Assembly: GCA_015487435.1 (NCBI GenBank)
Contig: WFPU01000096.1
Coordinates: 1-20,275 of the forward strand
Reading direction: 5' to 3'
Length of the DNA stretch: 20,275 bases
Source: Sulfurimonas sp.
GTDB taxonomy: Bacteria > Campylobacterota > Campylobacteria > Campylobacterales > Sulfurimonadaceae
Shown here: positions 1 to 6,881 of the stretch, in pieces
Layout: each line of letters opens with the position of its first letter
Position numbering within the stretch: position 1 is the first letter of the stretch
Position numbers and translations under genes: made by a program
Notes under the pieces: model-generated
What the model saw: the letters and a program-made list of their open reading frames with translations, nothing else
What the model was told of the DNA's origin: nothing
Databases searched by the model: none

Positions 1-678
1 ATATTAAAAAAATTAAAAATTTTACTTGTTGAAGATGAAGAAAAATTAGCAACACTATTAAAAGATGCAATTGGGGATAATTTTCATAGTTTTACAATTG
101 TTTATGATGGAGAAGAAGGGCTTGAAATGTTTTCAAATATCACTCCAGATATTGTTATTACGGATATTACTATGCCAAAAATGACAGGCTTAGAGATGGC
201 AAAAAAGATAAAAAAACTCAACGCTAATGTTCCTATCATTATTCTTAGTGCTTTTAGTGATACTGATAAGTTTTTAGATGCGATTGATATTGGTGTAGTT
301 AAATACCTTATTAAACCATTTGATCCAGATGAGTTACTAGAATATATTAGTTCAATTAGTGAAAATTTTGAAAGTAAAGTGATTGAGTTGGAAGAAGATT
401 TTTCATTTAATTTAACTACAAAAAGTTTATATAAAAATGCTAGATTTGTATCTCTTACAAAAAAAGAAAATACATTTATCCAATTATTGCTTCAAAATAT
501 AGATGGCAAAAGAAATGTAAGTGATGAAACAATAAAAAGTAAACTATGGATAGGTGAAGATGTTAGTGACGAGCGACTTAGAACTTTTATAAGAAGACTC
601 AGAGCAAAAACATCAAAGAATTTAATACTTAATTTTAAGGGTGAAGGGTATCAAATAGCTGCTTCATCTCCAAACTAA
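1..678 (+). CDS. OmpR/PhoB-family two-component response regulator (5' end outside window)
   Basis: The reading frame is open from the first base, so the start lies upstream of the window and 225 codons are visible. A receiver domain comes first. Its acidic pocket is near window residues 11-13 (LLVEDEE), the likely phosphorylated aspartate is D55 in ITDITMP, the conserved Ser is in IIILSAFS, and the conserved Lys is in YLIKPF. A winged-helix DNA-binding domain of the OmpR/PhoB type follows, with RLRTFIRRLRAKT as recognition helix and a terminal GEGYQIA hairpin. It should be a cytoplasmic transcription regulator phosphorylated by a histidine kinase that is probably encoded upstream. Its last 15 bases overlap the convergent nrdG 3' end. 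The stimulus and targets cannot be told from the sequence. Starting at the internal ATG at 127 would delete half the receiver domain, so that start is rejected. Confidence 0.9.
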   Translation: MLKKLKILLVEDEEKLATLLKDAIGDNFHSFTIVYDGEEGLEMFSNITPDIVITDITMPKMTGLEMAKKIKKLNANVPIIILSAFSDTDKFLDAIDIGVVKYLIKPFDPDELLEYISSISENFESKVIELEEDFSFNLTTKSLYKNARFVSLTKKENTFIQLLLQNIDGKRNVSDETIKSKLWIGEDVSDERLRTFIRRLRAKTSKNLILNFKGEGYQIAASSPN

Positions 679-1365
679 ATTTAGCTCTTTAGAGAGTAAT
701 GATTTATCAAAAGATTTTTTTGATGTAGTTATACCTGAAATATTATTCTCAGTAGCTAGAAATTTTTGCAGGTAATAATTGTTTTTATATCCTCTTTGAA
801 TCAAGTCATCAATAATAATATTTATATCATCAACATCTAGTAAATCATTATGGATGGTTGTTCTAACTTCAAATTTTATATTACTTTTAATTAGAAAATC
901 TAGTGTTTTTGAGAATCCATTATACCTATTCGAATGTGTGATTTTGAGAAATTTATCTTTAGGTGCTTTATAATCAAGCGCTATAAAATCCAGTAAATTC
1001 AAATCTACTAACTCTTTTATAGAGTTAAAATTAATACCATTGGTATCTAACTTAATTAAAAATCCAAGTTTTTTTATCTCTTGAGCAAATTCTATTAGAT
1101 TATGTGTAGTTGCTTCACCACCAGAGAGAACTACACCATTAAGCAAGCCAACTCTTGTCTTTAAAAAACTAAGAGTATTGCTATATGAATAGTTTCCATC
1201 TTTAGCAAAAACGATATCTTTGTTATAACAATAATCACACCTCATATTGCACCCACTAAACCAAACTATACAAGATAAGTGATCTGTATAATCAAGATGT
1301 GAAAATTTAGTTATATCATATATAAAGTTAGTGTTGAATAAACTGTTTTCTTTGTCTATGCTCAC
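664..1365 (-). CDS. nrdG: Anaerobic ribonucleotide reductase activating protein, radical SAM (NrdG)
   Basis: The 233-residue protein carries the radical-SAM cluster motif C39-x3-C43-x2-C46 (GCNMRCDYC), followed by the SAM-binding GGE region (VVLSGGEAT). The context IVWFSGCN matches NrdG-type and related activases. It should use a [4Fe-4S] cluster and SAM to create the glycyl radical of the class III ribonucleotide reductase. The start is a GTG at 1363-1365, with GGG seven bases upstream as a ribosome-binding site; the only nearby upstream ATG (1380) runs straight into TAG. The first 38 bases overlap the small glycyl-radical ORF just upstream, which suggests coupled translation. The 3' end overlaps the convergent response regulator gene by 15 bases. 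The family call is secure. The pairing with NrdD rests on context. Confidence 0.88.
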   Translation of the reverse strand: MSIDKENSLFNTNFIYDITKFSHLDYTDHLSCIVWFSGCNMRCDYCYNKDIVFAKDGNYSYSNTLSFLKTRVGLLNGVVLSGGEATTHNLIEFAQEIKKLGFLIKLDTNGINFNSIKELVDLNLLDFIALDYKAPKDKFLKITHSNRYNGFSKTLDFLIKSNIKFEVRTTIHNDLLDVDDINIIIDDLIQRGYKNNYYLQKFLATENNISGITTSKKSFDKSLLSKELNLVWR

Positions 1366-1480
1366 CCGTTTTCCCTACATTAAAACTCTCTATAGGTCTA
1401 TGGTAACCCATAACTCTTGTATATACTGTACACTTTTGTCTTTTGTCATTTAACTTATTTAATATTTCTGTTTTACTCAT
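1328..1480 (-). CDS. Separate glycyl-radical domain of class III ribonucleotide reductase (50 aa)
   Basis: This 50-codon ORF starts at an ATG that overlaps the nrdD stop codon (ATGA) and ends at TAA 1328-1330. Residues 17-47 read like the extreme C-terminus of ordinary NrdD: CTVYTRVMGYHRP, then FNVGK and a basic RQRKQF tail. Gly25 in RVMGY is the predicted radical residue. The 701-residue protein upstream contains everything else in NrdD, including the zinc ribbon, but stops before this motif. The first 16 residues (MSKTEILNKLNDKRQK) form a charged, probably helical lead-in that ordinary NrdD does not need. AGAGGAG lies eight bases before the ATG. I infer a two-chain reductase in which this peptide docks on NrdD and NrdG makes the radical on it, much as the small YfiD/GrcA protein serves pyruvate formate-lyase. 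A simple frameshift error is less likely because of the strong ribosome-binding site and the extra linker. Confidence 0.85.
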   Translation of the reverse strand: MSKTEILNKLNDKRQKCTVYTRVMGYHRPIESFNVGKTGEHRQRKQFIQH

Positions 1481-3582
1481 GATACTTTCTCCTCTTTATT
1501 GTATTCATTTACTAACTCATCATCACATTTTGGACAGAACTCATGTTCACCTGAGATATACCCATGTTTTGGACACACTGAAAATAGTGGTGTAACTGTG
1601 ATATAAGGTAGCCTATAGTTTGAAATTACATTTTTAACTAACATTCTACAAGCTTCAGTTGAACTAATTTTTTCTTTCATGTAAAGGTGTAATACCGTTC
1701 CACCAGTATATTTTGTTTGCAAATCATCTTGAAGTGTTAATGCCTCAAATGGGTCATCTGTTAATTCAACAGGGATTTGTGAAGAGTTCGTATAGTAGAT
1801 ATTTTCACCCATTCCTGCTTGAATTATAGAATCACCATATCTCTTTTTATCTTCTTTGGCTAATCTATATGTAGTCCCCTCAGCTGGTGTTGCCTCAAGG
1901 TTATATAGATTTCCAGTAGCCTCTTGATATTCAACCATCCTATCTCTCATATGGTTTAAAATATCAGTTGCAAATTCTATACCCTCATCAGAGGAGATAT
2001 CCATACCATCAGAAGTAAAGTTTCTTATCATCTCATTCATACCATTTACCCCAATAGTTGAGAAATGGTTGTTAAATCCTGATAAGTACCTCTTAGTGTA
2101 AGGGAATAATCCACGATCATATAAATCTTGAATAAATACTCTTTTTTTCTCTAAAGTATTTTTAGCATGATTCATTAGTTGGTCAAGTCTAAGCAACAAT
2201 GCTTCTTTATCTCCTTTGTGTAAAAAACCAAGTCTAGCCATATTTAATGTAACAACACCAATACTTCCAGTCATCTCAGCACTTCCAAAAAGCCCACCAC
2301 CACGTTTTAGAAGTTCACGTAAATCTAGTTGTAATCTACAACACATACTTCTTACATGCCCTGGTTTATACGCTTCCTCATTTTCCACAAGATTTCCATC
2401 TTCATCACGCTTATATTGAGACCCTATAAAATTTTGAAAGTATGATGAACCAATTTTTGCAGTATTTTCAAAAAGTACATCAGTGTTTTCACCATACCAA
2501 TCAAAATCTTCTGTAATGTTTACAGTTGGTATTGGAAAAGTAAAAGGTTGACCAGTTTTATCACCCTCAGTCATCACTTCATAATAAGCTTTGTTTATTA
2601 AATTCATCTCTTTTTGAAAATTTTTATATGTCATATCTTCCAAATTATCACAACCACGTTGTGCAGCTTCTGCTTCAAGTTCACTATCTAATAAATCTTT
2701 AAATAGATGATTTTGCATCGATGTGGGGATTTGATCTTGTAAGTCTTGTGGTACAGTCCAATCAATTGTTACATTTGTAAAAGGAGATTGACCCCAACGA
2801 GCTGGAACATTTAGATTGTAGATGAAGCTACGAATAGCTTTTTTGACCTCTTTGTATGGAAGTTTGTCCTTAAATACATATGGAGCTAAATATGTATCAA
2901 ACGATGAAAAAGCTTGAGCGCCAGCCCACTCACTTTGAAGAATCCCTAAAAAGTTTGCCATCTGGCCAAGAGCTTCACGAAAGTGTCTAGGGGCATCACT
3001 TTCAACTCTTCCACGAACACCATTAAATCCTTCATCAAGAAGTACTCTTAAGCTCCATCCAGCACAGTAACCAGTTAAACAATCTAAATCATGAATATGA
3101 TAATCACCATTTCTATGGGCATAACCCTCTTCTTTAGAATAGATTTTATCTAACCAGTAATTTGCTATAACTTTTCCAGCTGTATTGTTTACAAGTCCTG
3201 CATTTGAGTAACCCGTATTTGAATTAGCTTTAATACGCCAATCACTTCCATTAATATACTCTTCAACAGTTTGAGTAGAGTTAATATATGTAGTGTCTTC
3301 TTCAAGTAGGTTATCTCTTTGCATTTTATGCATGTGGCGATAGAGTATAAATGAACGCATAACATCAAAATATCTGGCTTTATATAACTCGTTCTCAATT
3401 GAGTCTTGAATATCCTCAACAGCGACTACTCTTTTATTTTTTAGTTTTTCAAGAACGTTAAAAAATATTGAACTATCATAAGTAGTATTTTCACTTTTAA
3501 ATGCTTTTTTGATTGCATCTTCTATCTTAAATGCAACAAATTCTTTATGAGTTCCATCTCTTTTTAATATGTTTTCAATCAT
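1477..3582 (-). CDS. nrdD: Anaerobic ribonucleoside-triphosphate reductase, large chain without glycyl-radical tail (NrdD)
   Basis: The 701-residue protein reduces ribonucleotides to deoxyribonucleotides under anoxia. Residues 1 to about 90 form an ATP-cone regulatory domain (LKRDGTHKEFVAFKIEDAI). The catalytic barrel follows, with conserved cysteines at C168 and C173 (DLDCLTGYC) and the RSMCCRLQLD motif (C414/C415) that carries the thiyl-radical cysteine. Near the end is a zinc-ribbon pattern, C670-x2-H673 and C683-x2-C686. In usual NrdD the glycyl-radical motif RVxGY comes soon after the ribbon. Here the protein stops 15 residues after C686, and the motif is encoded by the overlapping ORF at 1328-1480. 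The ATG at 3582 has AGGA eight bases upstream. It is the first gene of an nrdD / glycyl-domain / nrdG operon and probably the main deoxynucleotide source when oxygen is absent. The electron donor type was not determined. Confidence 0.95.
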   Translation of the reverse strand: MIENILKRDGTHKEFVAFKIEDAIKKAFKSENTTYDSSIFFNVLEKLKNKRVVAVEDIQDSIENELYKARYFDVMRSFILYRHMHKMQRDNLLEEDTTYINSTQTVEEYINGSDWRIKANSNTGYSNAGLVNNTAGKVIANYWLDKIYSKEEGYAHRNGDYHIHDLDCLTGYCAGWSLRVLLDEGFNGVRGRVESDAPRHFREALGQMANFLGILQSEWAGAQAFSSFDTYLAPYVFKDKLPYKEVKKAIRSFIYNLNVPARWGQSPFTNVTIDWTVPQDLQDQIPTSMQNHLFKDLLDSELEAEAAQRGCDNLEDMTYKNFQKEMNLINKAYYEVMTEGDKTGQPFTFPIPTVNITEDFDWYGENTDVLFENTAKIGSSYFQNFIGSQYKRDEDGNLVENEEAYKPGHVRSMCCRLQLDLRELLKRGGGLFGSAEMTGSIGVVTLNMARLGFLHKGDKEALLLRLDQLMNHAKNTLEKKRVFIQDLYDRGLFPYTKRYLSGFNNHFSTIGVNGMNEMIRNFTSDGMDISSDEGIEFATDILNHMRDRMVEYQEATGNLYNLEATPAEGTTYRLAKEDKKRYGDSIIQAGMGENIYYTNSSQIPVELTDDPFEALTLQDDLQTKYTGGTVLHLYMKEKISSTEACRMLVKNVISNYRLPYITVTPLFSVCPKHGYISGEHEFCPKCDDELVNEYNKEEKVS
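1489..1495 (-). promoter_or_regulatory. Strong ribosome-binding site for the glycyl-radical ORF
   Basis: On the minus strand this reads AGAGGAG, eight bases before the ATG at 1480, inside the last codons of nrdD. It supports independent initiation of the small ORF rather than a simple broken reading frame. Confidence 0.7.
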
Positions 3583-3609
3583 AACTAATTCCTATAAACC
3601 GTTTGGAAA

Positions 3610-3617
3610 ATTTTATA
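3610..3617 (-). promoter_or_regulatory. Candidate -10 element of the nrdD operon
   Basis: On the minus strand this reads TATAAAAT, about 28 bases before the nrdD ATG. Campylobacterota sigma-70 promoters often lack a clear -35 box, and none is obvious here. Confidence 0.35.
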
Positions 3618-3649
3618 TAAAAATGAGTTAAAAAACCATAACAAAATTA

Positions 3650-3665
3650 GTCACAATCCTGTCAC
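3650..3665. promoter_or_regulatory. Tandem GTCAC direct repeats in the nrdD / alpha-operon control region
   Basis: GTCACAATC at 3650 and GTCACTATT at 3661 are spaced exactly 11 bases apart, about one helical turn. They lie between the candidate nrdD -10 (minus strand) and the candidate -10 elements of the ribosomal operon (plus strand). The spacing suits a regulator binding one face of the helix. No known consensus was recognised, so the function is inferred. Confidence 0.3.
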
Positions 3666-3700
3666 TATTGCTCTTAATAAATTTTTTACCTTATTTTGGA

Positions 3701-3764
3701 TACAATACGCGTTCGCTTTGCTGTTTTAACATAAAAGTTGAGTATTTTTATATATATTTATAAT
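3701..3764 (+). promoter_or_regulatory. Candidate promoter(s) of the rpmJ-rplQ ribosomal operon
   Basis: Two -10-like hexamers are visible: TACAAT at 3701-3706, with TG a few bases upstream, and TATAAT at 3759-3764, with TTGAGT at 3738-3743 as a poor -35 spaced 15 bases. Either would give a leader of more than 130 bases before rpmJ. secY, map and infA are not immediately upstream, so this operon segment needs its own promoter here. Confidence 0.45.
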
Positions 3765-3796
3765 GTATATAAAAGTATTGGCATTTAAATTATTCT

Positions 3797-3869
3797 CACC
3801 AAATGGTGTACCTTAGTGACTGATAAGCCGGACTAGTTAGGGTTTCGAGGGAATAATAATAACTGCCTC
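3797..3869 (+). promoter_or_regulatory. Possible structured mRNA leader of the S13/S11/S4/alpha operon
   Basis: The leader contains CACC/GGTG (3797-3808) as a small hairpin. Downstream, AGTTA (3835-3839) can pair with TAACT (3860-3864), and GAGG (3847-3850) can pair with CCTC (3866-3869). The order of these arms is interleaved, so together they would form a pseudoknot. In E. coli the alpha-operon leader is a pseudoknot bound by ribosomal protein S4, and S4 is encoded in this operon. The helices are only 4-5 bp, so this is a suggestion. The other parts of the 320-base gap hold the promoters listed separately, and no further gene is visible there. Confidence 0.25.
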
Positions 3870-3902
3870 AATACAGCAAAGACAAACATACAAGGACTTA
3901 CT

Positions 3903-4016
3903 ATGAAAGTAAGAGCTTCAGTTAAGAAGATGTGCGATGACTGTAAAGTTATCAAGAGAAAAGGCATTGTAAGAGTAATTTGCAAAGTTAAAAAACATAA
4001 ACAGAGACAAGGATAA
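3903..4016 (+). CDS. rpmJ: 50S ribosomal protein L36
   Basis: This 37-codon gene is read directly from the sequence: ATG at 3903, TAA at 4014-4016. The protein starts MKVRASVKKMCDDCK and has the zinc-binding pattern C11-x2-C14, C27, H32 typical of zinc-containing L36. It is a small, very basic protein of the large ribosomal subunit. AGGA sits six bases before the ATG. Only two bases separate its stop from the rpsM start, so the two are surely co-transcribed. It is the first gene of the alpha-operon segment here. Identity is secure from motif, length and position. Confidence 0.96.
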   Translation: MKVRASVKKMCDDCKVIKRKGIVRVICKVKKHKQRQG

Positions 4017-4018
4017 CC

Positions 4019-4381
4019 ATGGCTCGTATTTCAGGTGTAGATTTACCTAAAAAGAAAAGAGTAGAGTATGGTTTAACATACATCTATGGTATTGGTGTTC
4101 ATGCTTCACGTCTAATTTTAGATGCTACAGGTATTGATTATAACAAAAGAGTTTTCGAATTAAGCGAAGATGATGTAGCAGCAATTACAAAAGAGATCCG
4201 TGCTAACCATATGGTTGAAGGTGATTTACGTAAGAAAGTTGCAATGGATATTAAGGCACTTATGGACTTAGGTTCATATAGAGGGCTTCGTCACCGTCGT
4301 GGTCTTCCATGTCGTGGTCAAAAAACTAAGACAAATGCGCGTACTCGTAAGGGTAAACGTAAAACTGTCGGCGCAGCGTAA
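4019..4381 (+). CDS. rpsM: 30S ribosomal protein S13
   Basis: The 120-residue protein begins MARISGVDLP and has the helix-two-turn-helix body of S13 (YIYGIGVHASRLIL) and a basic C-terminal tail with SYRGLRHRRGLPCRGQ. Both are diagnostic. It sits in the head of the small subunit and contacts the P-site tRNA and the large subunit. It follows rpmJ by two bases and precedes rpsK by ten. Length is normal for the family. It is presumably controlled with the rest of the operon from the leader upstream of rpmJ. Confidence 0.98.
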   Translation: MARISGVDLPKKKRVEYGLTYIYGIGVHASRLILDATGIDYNKRVFELSEDDVAAITKEIRANHMVEGDLRKKVAMDIKALMDLGSYRGLRHRRGLPCRGQKTKTNARTRKGKRKTVGAA

Positions 4382-4391
4382 GGGATAGATT

Positions 4392-4784
4392 ATGGCAAAA
4401 AGAAAAGCTGTTAGAAAAAAAGTTGTAAAGAAAAATATTGCACGTGGCATCTGCCACATAGCTGCATCATTTAACAATACACTTGTAACAATTACAGATG
4501 AGATGGGTAACATGATTGCTTGGAGTTCTGCTGGTTCACTTGGTTTTAAGGGTTCTAAAAAGTCAACTCCATTTGCTGCACAAGCTGCTGTTGAAGATGC
4601 AGTTGCAAAAGCACAAGTACATGGTATAAAAGAACTTGGTATTAAAGTTCAAGGTCCTGGTTCAGGTCGTGAAACTGCAGTTAAAGCTGTTGGTGCTATT
4701 GAAGGGATTCGTGTTACATTTATGAAAGATGTTACACCATTACCACACAATGGTTGTCGTGCGCCTAAGCGCCGTAGAGTTTAA
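4392..4784 (+). CDS. rpsK: 30S ribosomal protein S11
   Basis: The 130-residue protein has a basic N-terminus (MAKRKAVRKKVVKKN) and then the S11 core: HIAASFNNTLVTITDEMGN, KVQGPGSGRETA, and the terminal PLPHNGCRAPKRRRV. It belongs to the platform of the small subunit next to the mRNA exit channel and the anti-Shine-Dalgarno end of 16S rRNA. Its position between rpsM and rpsD is the standard order in bacteria. Length is normal and nothing unusual is seen. Confidence 0.98.
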   Translation: MAKRKAVRKKVVKKNIARGICHIAASFNNTLVTITDEMGNMIAWSSAGSLGFKGSKKSTPFAAQAAVEDAVAKAQVHGIKELGIKVQGPGSGRETAVKAVGAIEGIRVTFMKDVTPLPHNGCRAPKRRRV

Positions 4785-4795
4785 GGAGATTACTG

Positions 4796-5422
4796 ATGGC
4801 AAGATATAGAGGTCCAGTAGAAAAAATCGAAAGAAGATTTGGAGTAAGCCTTAACCTTAAAGGTGAGCGTCGTTTAGCAGGTAAATCAGCATTAGAAAAA
4901 AGACCATACGGTCCTGGTCAACATGGTCAAAGACGTAAGAAAGTTTCTGAGTATGGTTTACAACTTAATGAAAAACAAAAAGCAAAATTCATGTATGGTG
5001 TATCTGAGAAGCAATTTCGTGCATTATTTGTTGAAGCAAAAAGGATAGAGGGTAATACAGGTACAAATCTTATAACGCTTATTGAAAGAAGACTTGATAA
5101 TGTAGTTTATAGAATGGGATTCGCATCTACTCGTAGATTTGCTCGTCAACTTGTAACGCATGGTCACTTTTTAGTTGATGGTAAAAAACTTGATATTCCT
5201 TCATACCGTGTAAAACCGGGTCAAAAGATTGAAGTTAAAGAAAAATCAAAAACAAATACGCAAATTGTACGCGCTATGGAATTAACAGCTCAAACAGGTT
5301 TAGCTCCTTGGGTTGATATTGATGCTGATAAAGTATTTGGTATATTTACTCGTTTACCAGAGCGCGATGAAGTTGTTATTCCAGTTGAAGAACGTTTAAT
5401 CGTTGAACTTTACTCGAAATAA
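4796..5422 (+). CDS. rpsD: 30S ribosomal protein S4
   Basis: The 208-residue protein has the S4 N-terminal domain (MARYRGPVEKIERRFG, RPYGPGQHGQRR) and the S4 RNA-binding fold around residues 98-160 (RRLDNVVYRMGFASTRRFARQLVTHGHF). The N-terminus has no zinc cysteines, so it is the zinc-free form. S4 starts assembly of the 30S body by binding the 5' domain of 16S rRNA. In E. coli it also represses this operon by binding the leader, and the interleaved pairings upstream of rpmJ raise the same possibility here. It starts 11 bases after rpsK and ends 19 bases before rpoA. Confidence 0.98.
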   Translation: MARYRGPVEKIERRFGVSLNLKGERRLAGKSALEKRPYGPGQHGQRRKKVSEYGLQLNEKQKAKFMYGVSEKQFRALFVEAKRIEGNTGTNLITLIERRLDNVVYRMGFASTRRFARQLVTHGHFLVDGKKLDIPSYRVKPGQKIEVKEKSKTNTQIVRAMELTAQTGLAPWVDIDADKVFGIFTRLPERDEVVIPVEERLIVELYSK

Positions 5423-5441
5423 AAAATAAAAAGGCGTATGT

Positions 5442-6437
5442 ATGAAAAAAATTAAGACTACACCACTTGCTCCACAACAATTTGAAGTAGAGCAAATAAG
5501 TGAGAATGAAGCTAATATAATAGCATATCCATTTGAAACTGGATATGCTATATCTTTGGCTCACCCACTTCGCCGTTTTTTATTAAGTAGTTCAGTTGGT
5601 TATGCCCCAGTTGCTATCAAAATTGAGGGTGCTAAACATGAGTTTGACTCTGTTCGTGGTATGCTTGAAGATATATCTGATTTTATTCTTAATTTAAAAG
5701 AGATTCGTTTTAAAATAAATGATGATGAAGCAGAAGAAGCTGAGGTAAATTACAATTTTGTAGGCCCATGTATAATAAAGGGGAATGACCTAATTAATGA
5801 TGATATTGATATTGTAACACCAGATGCTCATTTAGCTACTTTAAATGAAGATTCAACTCTTAATTTTACAATTAAGATAGCTCAAGGTATTGGATATGTC
5901 CCTAGTGAAGATACTTCAGATGAGTTAGAAGATGGATATATTGCACTTGATGCATTTTTTACCCCTGTTCGTAGTGTTACATATAAGATTGAAAATGTAC
6001 TAGTAGAGGATAATCCTAACTTTGAAAGAGTTGTATTAAATATTAGAACTGATGGACAAATTTCACCAGTAGATGCATTTAGAAACTCTTTAGAAGTTAT
6101 GTATGCTCAACTAGCTGTATTTAACTCAGAAATAAGCGTAAAAGCTCCAACTACAATTAAAAGAGTTGAAGAGTCTCCTGATTTGAAAAAACTTAGCACA
6201 CATATTGATTCTTTAGGATTAAGTGCTAGAAGTTTTAACTGTCTTGATCGATCAAAAATCACTTTGATTGGTGAAATTGCACTTATGAGTGTAAATGATC
6301 TTAAAAACGTTAAAAACCTTGGTAAAAAATCTTATGATGAGATAGTTGAAAAGGTTCAAGAATTTGGCTATGAAGTTGGTGCAAGTCTTGCTGATGACGT
6401 TGCTAACGCATTAAAAAAACAAATAGAAGAAAAATAA
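5442..6437 (+). CDS. rpoA: RNA polymerase alpha subunit
   Basis: The 331-residue protein has the dimerising N-terminal domain (FETGYAISLAHPLRRFLLSSSVGYAP, about residues 30-55), an acidic middle, and a C-terminal domain from about residue 255. That last domain contains LGLSARSFNCLDRS, which holds the Arg and Asn that bind UP-element DNA in the family, and the helix-hairpin-helix NVKNLGKKSYDEI. Alpha starts assembly of RNA polymerase and contacts activators and promoter DNA. The core is typical in length. The C-terminus is slightly extended after the helix-hairpin-helix. It is ten bases upstream of rplQ, the usual bacterial order. Confidence 0.97.
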   Translation: MKKIKTTPLAPQQFEVEQISENEANIIAYPFETGYAISLAHPLRRFLLSSSVGYAPVAIKIEGAKHEFDSVRGMLEDISDFILNLKEIRFKINDDEAEEAEVNYNFVGPCIIKGNDLINDDIDIVTPDAHLATLNEDSTLNFTIKIAQGIGYVPSEDTSDELEDGYIALDAFFTPVRSVTYKIENVLVEDNPNFERVVLNIRTDGQISPVDAFRNSLEVMYAQLAVFNSEISVKAPTTIKRVEESPDLKKLSTHIDSLGLSARSFNCLDRSKITLIGEIALMSVNDLKNVKNLGKKSYDEIVEKVQEFGYEVGASLADDVANALKKQIEEK

Positions 6438-6447
6438 GGAATTACAG

Positions 6448-6798
6448 ATGAGACATCGTCATGGATACCGTAAACTAGGTCGTACAAGTGCACACCGTGC
6501 TGCTTTACTTAAAAACCTTAGTATTTCGTTAATTGAACATGGTAAAATTGAGACTACTGCGATTAAAGCAAAAGAACTTCGTTCTTATGTTGAAAAGCTT
6601 ATTACGGTAGCAAGAAAGGGTGATTCAAATGCTCATAGAACAGTATTTGCATCACTTCAAAGCAAAGAAGCAACTAAAACTTTAGTAAATGAAATAGCTC
6701 CTAAGTATGTTGATCGTGCTGGTGGATATACTAGAATTACTAGAACTAGAATTCGCCGTGGTGATGCTACGACTATGGCGTTTATTGAACTAGTATAA
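6448..6798 (+). CDS. rplQ: 50S ribosomal protein L17
   Basis: The 116-residue protein begins MRHRHGYRKLGRTSAHRAAL, the signature of L17, and ends with GYTRITRTRIRRGDATTMAFIEL. It lies near the peptide exit tunnel of the large subunit. It is the last gene of the alpha operon, as in most bacteria, and is followed directly by a long hairpin that probably ends transcription. Length and sequence are normal. Confidence 0.98.
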   Translation: MRHRHGYRKLGRTSAHRAALLKNLSISLIEHGKIETTAIKAKELRSYVEKLITVARKGDSNAHRTVFASLQSKEATKTLVNEIAPKYVDRAGGYTRITRTRIRRGDATTMAFIELV

Positions 6799-6809
6799 TT
6801 AAACGTTAA

Positions 6810-6840
6810 TTTAACATGCAGAAATTTTCTGCATGTTAAA
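6810..6840 (+). terminator. Hairpin after rplQ, probable end of the ribosomal operon
   Basis: A perfect 15-bp inverted repeat (TTTAACATGCAGAAA on the left arm) has a single central base, so the real loop is about five bases. It begins 12 bases after the rplQ stop. The tract after it is CCCCTTT rather than a pure run of T, so strict rho-independent status is not certain. It may act as a transcript-stabilising or bidirectional structure. Confidence 0.65.
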
Positions 6841-6881
6841 CCCCTTTAAATTTCCCCATATATTTTATAAAGCGAGAATAG

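Noticed and set aside
127..678. Response regulator starting at the internal ATG at 127
   Set aside because: The frame is open upstream to the window edge and that upstream part encodes the acidic pocket of the receiver domain, so the gene is longer.
2216..2419. Plus-strand ORF inside nrdD
   Set aside because: It lies wholly in the other strand of a well-supported gene, has low-complexity Ser/Pro-rich translation and no ribosome-binding site.
3189..3419. Minus-strand ORF in another frame of nrdD
   Set aside because: It is a shadow of the ATP-cone/early catalytic region of nrdD and has no protein-like motif.
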